Shown here one piece after another: positions 58,768-64,000 of a stretch of 64,000 nucleotides of DNA. The stretch is taken from positions 186,001-250,000 of the forward strand of contig JAIXPX010000033.1 of the NCBI GenBank assembly GCA_027486035.1, given 5' to 3'. The position numbers and the translations under genes are program-made. The stretch is from Erythrobacteraceae bacterium (lineage in GTDB: Bacteria; Pseudomonadota; Alphaproteobacteria; Sphingomonadales; Sphingomonadaceae). Within the stretch, counting starts at the first letter, position 1. Each line of letters starts with the position of its first letter. Below the pieces are notes generated by a model, which saw only the letters and a list, made by a program, of their open reading frames with translations, had not been told where the DNA came from and did no database searches.

Positions 58768-59849
58768 TGAGCGAGGCACCCCAGATCGATTTCGACACCG
58801 AAATGGTCGGCACCGTCGAAGTGTCGGAGAAGGACGCGCTCGACCTTGCCTCGCTCACCGCGTGGTTCGAAGCCCATGTCGAGGGCTTCGCAGGCCCGAT
58901 CAGCTACACCAAGTTCAAGGGCGGGCAGTCGAACCCCACCTACCGGATCGACACCCCCGGCGCCTCCTACGTGCTGCGCCGCCAGCCTTTCGGCAAGCTG
59001 CTCCCCTCGGCCCACGCGGTCGACCGCGAATATGCGGCGATGACCGGCCTCTACCCGACCGGCTTCCCCGTCCCGCGCACCTACGGACTGTGCGAGGACG
59101 TCGACGTCATCGGCTCCAAGTTCTTCGTGATGAGCATGGCCGATGGCCGCAGCTTGTGGAACGGCGCGCTCCCCGGCCTCACGCCGGACGAGCGCCGCGC
59201 CCATTACCACGCGCTGATCGACACCATGGCCGAGCTGCACCTCAACGATCCGCAGGCGATCGGCATGGGCGAGTTCGGCAAGCCCAATGATTACTGCGCG
59301 CGCCAGATCACCCGCTGGACCAAGCAGTACAAGCTCTCCGAGACCGAGCACATGCCCGAGATGGAGCGGCTGATCGAATGGCTGCCGCAGACCATCCCGC
59401 CGCAGCACGGCTCGAGCGTGGTCCACGGCGATTACCGGCTCGACAACGTGATCTTCCACAAGACGGAAGCCCGCATCATCGCGGTGCTCGACTGGGAGCT
59501 TTCGACGCTGGGCGATCCGATCGCAGATTTCAGCTACTTGATGCTCAACTGGCACAACCCCGCCGATGGCCGTGCGGGGCTGCTGGGGCTGGATCTGGAG
59601 GCGCTCGGCATCCCCTCGCAGGAGGAAGCGGTGGAGCGTTACGTCGCGCGCACCGGCTATCCGGTGCCGCCGATGGACTGGTATTTCGCCTATAACCTGT
59701 TCCGCCTCGCGGGGATCATGCAGGGGATCAAGAAGCGCGTGATCGACGGCACCGCCTCGAGCGCCCATGCCCAGGCGATGAGCGACCGCGTGCGGCCTCT
59801 CGCGGAGCGGGCCTACGCCTTCGCGCTGACCGCAGGGATGGATTCCTAG
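58767..59849 (+). CDS. Phosphotransferase family protein (aminoglycoside-kinase fold, ACAD10 N-domain-like)
   Basis: A 360-residue kinase-like protein. TKFKGGQSNPTYRI is the glycine-rich loop, VLRRQPFGKLLPSAHAVDRE supplies the ATP lysine region, and SSVVHGDYRLDNVIFH has the catalytic Asp, with VLDWELSTLGDPIADFSYLM the metal-binding Asp. Related proteins fused or adjacent to acyl-CoA dehydrogenases phosphorylate hydroxyacyl-CoA intermediates to allow elimination, as in 4-hydroxy acid catabolism. Here an ACAD and an alcohol dehydrogenase lie upstream, so a hydroxyacyl substrate is plausible but unproven. It is not an antibiotic-resistance gene on this evidence. Confidence 0.87.
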   Translation: MSEAPQIDFDTEMVGTVEVSEKDALDLASLTAWFEAHVEGFAGPISYTKFKGGQSNPTYRIDTPGASYVLRRQPFGKLLPSAHAVDREYAAMTGLYPTGFPVPRTYGLCEDVDVIGSKFFVMSMADGRSLWNGALPGLTPDERRAHYHALIDTMAELHLNDPQAIGMGEFGKPNDYCARQITRWTKQYKLSETEHMPEMERLIEWLPQTIPPQHGSSVVHGDYRLDNVIFHKTEARIIAVLDWELSTLGDPIADFSYLMLNWHNPADGRAGLLGLDLEALGIPSQEEAVERYVARTGYPVPPMDWYFAYNLFRLAGIMQGIKKRVIDGTASSAHAQAMSDRVRPLAERAYAFALTAGMDS

Positions 59850-59976
59850 TGTTTCGCACGCCCATCCGGGCGTGCATCCTCGCCGCGTCTCGCGCGGCCT
59901 GTGCGAGCGGCTGCGGGCGGCCGCCCGGCCTTGCGGCCCTGAGGGCCGGCTCCCTCGGGAATGCCTGATCTTTAGG

Positions 59977-60014
59977 CAGGGCGCGGGCGGTCTACCTATA
60001 CTGCCCGCGCCCTG
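59977..60014. promoter_or_regulatory. 12-bp inverted repeat enclosing a -10-like box upstream of dapD
   Basis: CAGGGCGCGGGC (59977-59988) and GCCCGCGCCCTG (60003-60014) are exact inverse copies around a 14-nt centre that contains TATACT. Either a terminator of the preceding gene or an operator over a promoter for dapD, whose ATG is 75 bp away. There is no T-run. Confidence 0.5.
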
Positions 60015-60089
60015 TGCAGCCTCCGCTTGCCGAGGGCGCGCGGCACGGCTAGGCGCGGGCGCGGAAACCTTGCCGCAGGAGACGCCCGC

Positions 60090-60929
60090 ATGACCGACGC
60101 CCTGATGAACGCCATCGAAGCCGCGTGGGAGAACCGCGCCGAGATCACCCCCGCCAGCACCGATATCGCGGCGGTGGTCGACGAGGTGCTCGGCCTGCTC
60201 GATTCAGGGGCAGTGCGCGTCGCGGAGCCTGACGGCAACGGCGGGTGGCGCGTCAACCAGTGGCTCAAGAAGGCGGTGCTGCTGTCCTTCCGCCTCAATG
60301 ACAACGCCGTGGTCGATGGCGGCGCGGCGAGTGCGCCTGCCTATGACAAGGTGCCGCTGAAGTTCGCCGGCTGGGACGAGACCCGCTTCCGCCAGGGCGG
60401 CTTCCGCGTGGTGCCGGGCGCGGTGGTCCGCCGCGGGGCGCATATCTCGAAGGGCGTCGTCCTCATGCCGAGCTTCGTCAACATCGGGGCCTATGTGGGC
60501 GAGAACACGATGATCGACACCTGGGCGACCGTCGGATCCTGCGCGCAGATCGGCGCCAACGTCCATATCTCGGGCGGCGCAGGGATCGGCGGGGTGCTCG
60601 AACCGCTTCAGGCCGAACCCGTCATCATCGGTGACGGCGCCTTCATCGGCGCGCGCGCCGAAGTGGCCGAAGGTGTGCGCGTCGGCGAGGGGGCGGTGCT
60701 CTCGATGGGGGTCTATCTCGGCGCCTCGACCAAGATCGTCGACCGTGCGACCGGGCAGGTCCACATCGGCGAGGTGCCGCCCTATGCCGTGGTCGTCCCC
60801 GGCTCGATGCCCGGCAAGCCGCTGCCCGACGGCACCATGGGCCCAAGCCTCTACTGCGCGGTGATCGTCAAGACGGTGGACGCGCAGACCCGCTCCAAGA
60901 CCGGCATCAACGAGCTGCTGCGCGATTGA
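60090..60929 (+). CDS. dapD: Tetrahydrodipicolinate N-succinyltransferase
   Basis: A 279-residue acyltransferase of lysine/diaminopimelate synthesis, using succinyl-CoA. The left-handed beta-helix shows hexapeptide repeats from [20 protein letters not shown] to [20 protein letters not shown] and [19 protein letters not shown], preceded by the N-terminal helical domain ([13 protein letters not shown]). ATG 60090 follows AGGAGA. It stands apart from other dap genes. Confidence 0.96.
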   Translation: MTDALMNAIEAAWENRAEITPASTDIAAVVDEVLGLLDSGAVRVAEPDGNGGWRVNQWLKKAVLLSFRLNDNAVVDGGAASAPAYDKVPLKFAGWDETRFRQGGFRVVPGAVVRRGAHISKGVVLMPSFVNIGAYVGENTMIDTWATVGSCAQIGANVHISGGAGIGGVLEPLQAEPVIIGDGAFIGARAEVAEGVRVGEGAVLSMGVYLGASTKIVDRATGQVHIGEVPPYAVVVPGSMPGKPLPDGTMGPSLYCAVIVKTVDAQTRSKTGINELLRD

Positions 60930-61037
60930 CCTTGCGGCAGGGGCGTCCTGCCGCTTTTCGCCCGCTTCCCTTACAAGGTTGGGGAAACCACGGCCTGCGC
61001 CGCGCCATAGTCCCTGCCCGTCCAGCAGGAGACCCCC

Positions 61038-61328
61038 ATGCCGCAACCCGACCGGCCGACCCGCATCGATCAGGTGGATGCCAAGGCCGGCACCAGGGAA
61101 GGCGTGGTGCGCTGGGTGCTGGCGATCAGCCTTGTCCTTACCGTACTCGCCTTCGCGGTGATCGTCCTCAGCGGCGCGCTCAGCCAGGGGCCGGTGGAAA
61201 GCCAGCAGAATGTCGAGCGCAAGGTCGAGGCCGAGCGCGAGCAAGCGGAACCGGACCACAGCTCGATCGATGGCGTGGTCGTGGACGACCCGGGCGCCGG
61301 CGCGCCGCCGACGACATCCGGTCGATGA
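61038..61328 (+). CDS. Hypothetical single-pass membrane protein (96 aa)
   Basis: One hydrophobic helix (VVRWVLAISLVLTVLAFAVI, about 23-42) separates a short polar N terminus from a charged, Glu/Lys-rich tail (NVERKVEAEREQAEPDHSSI). There is a good ribosome-binding site (AGGAG 61026-61030). No family is recognised. The stop overlaps the next start (ATGA), so the two small genes are coupled. Confidence 0.65.
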   Translation: MPQPDRPTRIDQVDAKAGTREGVVRWVLAISLVLTVLAFAVIVLSGALSQGPVESQQNVERKVEAEREQAEPDHSSIDGVVVDDPGAGAPPTTSGR

Positions 61329-61546
61329 GCGACACCTTCCGCAAGGGGCAGGCAGTGATCTGGGACTGGAGCGGAGGCACCGCTGCGGGCAGGATCAAGG
61401 ACCGCTACGAACGCAAGGTGACGCGGCGGATCAAGGGCTCCCAAGTCACCCGCAACGGCGATGCCGACAACCCTGCCTATCTGATCGTGCAGGACGATGG
61501 CGACGAGGTCCTCAAGCTGGCCAGCGAGTTGAGACCGGCCGGCTGA
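61325..61546 (+). CDS. DUF2945 (HVA1/TUDOR-like) small protein
   Basis: A 73-residue protein, FRKGQAVIWDWSGGTAAGRI, then RRIKGSQVTRNGDADNPAYL and QDDGDEVLKLASEL, which fits the DUF2945 'hypervirulence-associated protein' family of small SH3-like barrels. Function is not known; the family name does not imply a role in disease. It overlaps the preceding gene by 4 nt and ends 72 bp before the convergent dipeptidase. Confidence 0.82.
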   Translation: MSDTFRKGQAVIWDWSGGTAAGRIKDRYERKVTRRIKGSQVTRNGDADNPAYLIVQDDGDEVLKLASELRPAG

Positions 61547-61618
61547 CCTTGTCCCGGAGGCCTCTCCCCGCGCCGCCATCAGGAATGTTCACCACGCGCA
61601 CGCGTGCACCACCGGGGC

Positions 61619-62926
61619 TCAGGGGGCCGCCGGGGCCGGGGACGTGATCAGCGTTTCGATCGGCGGCTGGTCCTGTACGCTGGCGGCATAGGCTTCGGCG
61701 GCGCGCATGACCCGCAGGATGTTGCGGCTGGCGATCATCTCCAGCTCCGCCTGCGAATAGCCCCGCCTGGCCAGTTCGGCGAAGAGCAGCGGATAGCCGC
61801 GCACGTCCTCGAAGCCTTGCGGGCCCGAGGGCATCCCGTCGAAGTCGCCGCCTATCCCGATATGCTCCACACCTGCAACCTTGCGGATGTGGTCGATATG
61901 GTCGGCCATGTCCCTGATCGTCGCCTTGGGCTCGGGATTGGCCTTGTCCCACGCCGCGAGAAGCTCTGTGACCTTGGCGGGCTGCCCCTGCCACAGGCCC
62001 TTCAATCGCGCCTCCTCGCCGGCACGGCTCGCGGTCCATTGGCGGACCTGCTCGCTGATGAAGCGCGGGAGCGCGACGACCATCACGATCCCGCCGTTCT
62101 CGGGCAGGCGGGCAAGGACGCTGTCGGGGACATTGCGCGGGTGGCCGTCCACCGCCCGCGCGCCCGAATGGCTGAAGATCACCGGGGCCTTCGCCACGTC
62201 GAGCGCGTCCATCATGGTCGCCTCGCTGACGTGGCTGAGATCGACCAGCATCCCCAGCCGGTTCATCTCGCGCACCACATCCTGGCCGAAATCGCTGAGG
62301 CCGCCAAACCGGGGATCGTCGGTCGCCGCGTCAGCCCAGGGCGTGTTGCTGTTGTGGGTGAGGGTCATGTAGCGCGCGCCCAAGGCGTGGAGCTGGCGCA
62401 GCACCGCGAGGCTCGATCCGATCGAATGGCCCCCTTCCATCCCCAGCAGCGAGGCGATCCGCCCCTCGGCCATCGCCCGCTCGACCTGATCGGCGGTGGT
62501 CACGAACCGCAAGGAGGCCGGATTGCGGTCGATCAGGCGGCGGGTGACGTCGATCTGCTCGATCACCTGCTGCACTGCCCGCGGTTCATCGGCGGTGTAG
62601 GGGACATAGACCGACCAGAACTGCGCTCCGACCTTGCCCTGCCTGAGGCGCGCAAGATCGGTCTGCATCGCGGCGACGTCCGGGCCGGTCGCGGTGTGGC
62701 TGGTGTCCTCGAAATCGAAGGCGTTGATCCGGTTCTGCGTCCGGTCGCGCAGCTGGTTGGGCACGTCGTTATGCCCGTCGAACACCGGCGCTGCCTCGAG
62801 CGCGGCATGGGCTGTCGCCGTCGCCGGATCGACCGCAGGCACCGGCGCGGCTTGCTGCGCCGCGAGCGGAGAAGCCAGCGCGAGCGCGGCGCCAAGAGCG
62901 AGGCGCGAGATGACGAGACGTTGCAT
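61619..62926 (-). CDS. Exported membrane dipeptidase (M19 family)
   Basis: A 435-residue renal-dipeptidase-like enzyme. A signal peptide (QRLVISRLALGAALALASPL, ending near LAAQ) precedes a metal-dependent barrel: VFDGHNDVPNQLRD (HxD), EGGHSIGSSLAVLRQLHALG (bridging Glu), YMTLTHNSNTPWADA, VDLSHVSEATMMDAL and VIFSHSGARAVDGHPRN (later His ligands), and IGIGGDFDGM (catalytic Asp). It cleaves dipeptides in the periplasm. ATG 62926 is the signal-peptide start. Confidence 0.93.
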   Translation of the reverse strand: MQRLVISRLALGAALALASPLAAQQAAPVPAVDPATATAHAALEAAPVFDGHNDVPNQLRDRTQNRINAFDFEDTSHTATGPDVAAMQTDLARLRQGKVGAQFWSVYVPYTADEPRAVQQVIEQIDVTRRLIDRNPASLRFVTTADQVERAMAEGRIASLLGMEGGHSIGSSLAVLRQLHALGARYMTLTHNSNTPWADAATDDPRFGGLSDFGQDVVREMNRLGMLVDLSHVSEATMMDALDVAKAPVIFSHSGARAVDGHPRNVPDSVLARLPENGGIVMVVALPRFISEQVRQWTASRAGEEARLKGLWQGQPAKVTELLAAWDKANPEPKATIRDMADHIDHIRKVAGVEHIGIGGDFDGMPSGPQGFEDVRGYPLLFAELARRGYSQAELEMIASRNILRVMRAAEAYAASVQDQPPIETLITSPAPAAP

Positions 62927-62977
62927 GGGACAGGTTCCGGAAGCTAGAGCGCGTGGATGACAGGCGCGGGGAGGCTC

Positions 62978-63418
62978 ATGGATAGCGCGGAAGCACTGAT
63001 CGAACAATTGGGCCTTGCCGCTCATCCCGAGGGCGGATGGTACCGCGAGACCTGGCGCGGCGAGCCGGGGCCGGACGGGCGTGCGGGCGGGACGGCGATC
63101 CTGTTCCTGCTGCGCGCGGGCGAGGCCTCGCACTGGCACAGGGTCGATGCCGCCGAACTGTGGATCTGGCAGGCGGGCGATCCGGTCGAACTGCGGCTTG
63201 CCGCGAGCGGGGCGGGGCCGGTGCGCTCGGTGATCCTCGGCAGCGATGTCACGGCGGGGCAGAAGCTCCAGGGGCTCGTCGCACCCCACGAATGGCAGGC
63301 GGCCCGCCCGCACGGCGGGGCAAAGCATGGCTATTCGCTGGTCTCCTGCGTGGTTGTGCCCGGGTTCGATTTCGCCGGCTTCACCCTCGCCCCGCCAGGG
63401 TGGGAACCGGGCCGGTGA
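62978..63418 (+). CDS. DUF985-family cupin
   Basis: A 146-residue single-domain cupin. EQLGLAAHPEGGWYRETWRG, ILFLLRAGEASHWHRVDAAE (metal-binding His cluster) and LWIWQAGDPVELRLA are DUF985 features, and GYSLVSCVVVPGFDFAGFTL the C-terminal strands. It probably binds a divalent metal; the substrate is unknown. GGGGAGG (62968-62974) fixes the ATG at 62978. The next gene's GTG overlaps the stop. Confidence 0.87.
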   Translation: MDSAEALIEQLGLAAHPEGGWYRETWRGEPGPDGRAGGTAILFLLRAGEASHWHRVDAAELWIWQAGDPVELRLAASGAGPVRSVILGSDVTAGQKLQGLVAPHEWQAARPHGGAKHGYSLVSCVVVPGFDFAGFTLAPPGWEPGR

Positions 63419-63819
63419 CGAAGACTGTCCTGCGCTGGCTGCTCGCCGTCTTCTACTTCGCCGCCGGGGTGATCCATCTCGCGTTCCCCGACCCCTTCCT
63501 GACGATCATGCCCGCCTTCGTGCCGATGCCCGAGGCGGTGGTGCTGTGGACCGGGGTTGCCGAGATTCTCGGCGCGATCGGCCTTGCGCAAGACGTGTCG
63601 CTTCCGCTGCGGCGCGCGGCGGGATGGGGGCTCGCCGCCTATGCGCTGTGCGTCTGGCCCGCCAACATCAACCACTTCGCGCTCGACCTGGCGCGGCTAG
63701 GCGGCGGGCTCGGGCTTGCCTATCACGTGCCGCGCATGGTCGCGCAGCCCGCGATCATCTGGCTGGCGCTCTGGGTCGGCGGCTGCCTGCCACGCAAAGA
63801 AAAGCGGCGCGGACCCTGA
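63415..63819 (+). CDS. DoxX-like small membrane protein
   Basis: A 134-residue protein from GTG 63415 (overlapping the cupin stop by 4 nt) with four hydrophobic segments. KTVLRWLLAVFYFAAGVIHL and VVLWTGVAEILGAIGLAQDV fit the DoxX/DoxD-type helix pattern, and INHFALDLA follows. Function unknown. Translational coupling to the cupin suggests a shared role. Confidence 0.72.
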   Translation: MTKTVLRWLLAVFYFAAGVIHLAFPDPFLTIMPAFVPMPEAVVLWTGVAEILGAIGLAQDVSLPLRRAAGWGLAAYALCVWPANINHFALDLARLGGGLGLAYHVPRMVAQPAIIWLALWVGGCLPRKEKRRGP

Positions 63820-63838
63820 CCGGATCGCGCGCCGCCTT
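63804..63838 (+). terminator. Terminator at the end of the DoxX-like gene
   Basis: GCGGCGCG (63804-63811) pairs with CGCGCCGC (63828-63835), 8 bp with a 16-nt loop, followed by CTTTG. It overlaps the end of the coding sequence. Confidence 0.65.
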
Positions 63839-63876
63839 TGCTTTGCAAGGAGCGCCCTGAAGGCGCCCGCTCGCCC

Positions 63877-64000
63877 TTACTTGAGGTGCTTCGAGACCGC
63901 AGCGGTCATCTTGAACATCGAGATCTGGGCATTGCCGATCACCGCGCCGAGCTTGGCATCGGGATTGATCTGACGCTTGTCGGTCTTGTCCTGAAGACCG
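63877..64000 (-). CDS. SWIB/MDM2-domain protein, C-terminal part (continues beyond window)
   Basis: The last 40 residues are in the window: LQDKTDKRQINPDAKLGAVI then SMFKMTAAVSKHLK before TAA (63879-63877). This matches the end of the SWIB (BAF60b) domain (the ...LQD..N+R.I..D.KL..... pattern followed by .MF.+...+SKHL). Bacterial SWIB proteins are small, DNA-associated and of unclear role, often found in alphaproteobacteria and chlamydiae. The N terminus is outside the window. Confidence 0.82.
   Translation of the reverse strand, partial: GLQDKTDKRQINPDAKLGAVIGNAQISMFKMTAAVSKHLK

Noticed and set aside
58767..59849. Aminoglycoside resistance gene
   Set aside because: The APH fold is shared by metabolic kinases; the context is acyl-CoA catabolism and the sequence is of the ACAD10-like branch.

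Overview
The window is a high-GC chromosomal segment of an alphaproteobacterium, most likely Sphingomonadales and close to Erythrobacter/Porphyrobacter. The basis is the protein families (a TonB-dependent receptor, GPH and SLC13 transporters, an acyl-CoA dehydrogenase cluster, a type I haloalkane dehalogenase, an ABC permease/M1 peptidase fusion), the ybgC-tolQRAB-pal and hisBHAFE orders, and the short palindromic intergenic repeats. Genus is inference. There is no phage, IS element, CRISPR array or rRNA operon. Two perfect 16-bp parS (ParB-binding) sequences 18 kb apart place the segment near the chromosomal origin.

Layout. 1-2.2 kb: end of a TonB receptor and an MFS carrier. 2.3-7.6 kb: a tightly overlapping run of a YeiH-type exporter, glpD, a flavin reductase, a RibB-like protein without its metal ligands, and a SorA/SorB-like sulfite dehydrogenase pair; the first parS lies inside the sorB-like gene. 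7.8-9.6 kb: exported superoxide dismutase, VIT-type metal transporter, small protein. 9.6-12.6 kb: galM followed by a decayed sugar-use locus (truncated FCD regulator, GH43-like remnants, an intact LacI-type operator). 12.6-19.6 kb: ABC ATPase, permease/M1 fusion, orphan AceE-like enzyme. 19.6-24.3 kb: a minus-strand sulfatase/DUF1330/dehalogenase/formylglycine-generating enzyme/TetR cluster. 24.5-28.7 kb: tRNA-Ser(GGA), exported cyclophilin, second parS, rsh, and an AbrB/Doc toxin-antitoxin pair. 28.7-36.6 kb: hemF, pdeM, a low-GC MarR-type gene between direct repeats, infC with a probable AUA start, an SLC13 carrier, and a Cys/Met PLP enzyme behind a leader that can form an RBS-masking pseudoknot. 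36.6-41 kb: the Tol-Pal operon. 41.2-45.1 kb: hit and the his genes. 45.2-50.9 kb: sspB, gmk, an M3 peptidase and an OprP-like porin with a Pho-box-like promoter. 51-59.9 kb: an acyl-CoA catabolic cluster. 60-64 kb: dapD, small proteins, an M19 dipeptidase, a cupin, a DoxX-like protein and a partial SWIB gene.

Most genes are housekeeping or catabolic. The points that stand out are the two parS sites, each followed by 11-bp G-tract repeats; the pseudoknot leader at 33.4 kb; the metal-ligand-free RibB paralogue in the sulfite operon; the exported formylglycine-generating enzyme next to its likely sulfatase client; and the small regulator insert at the 3' end of pdeM.
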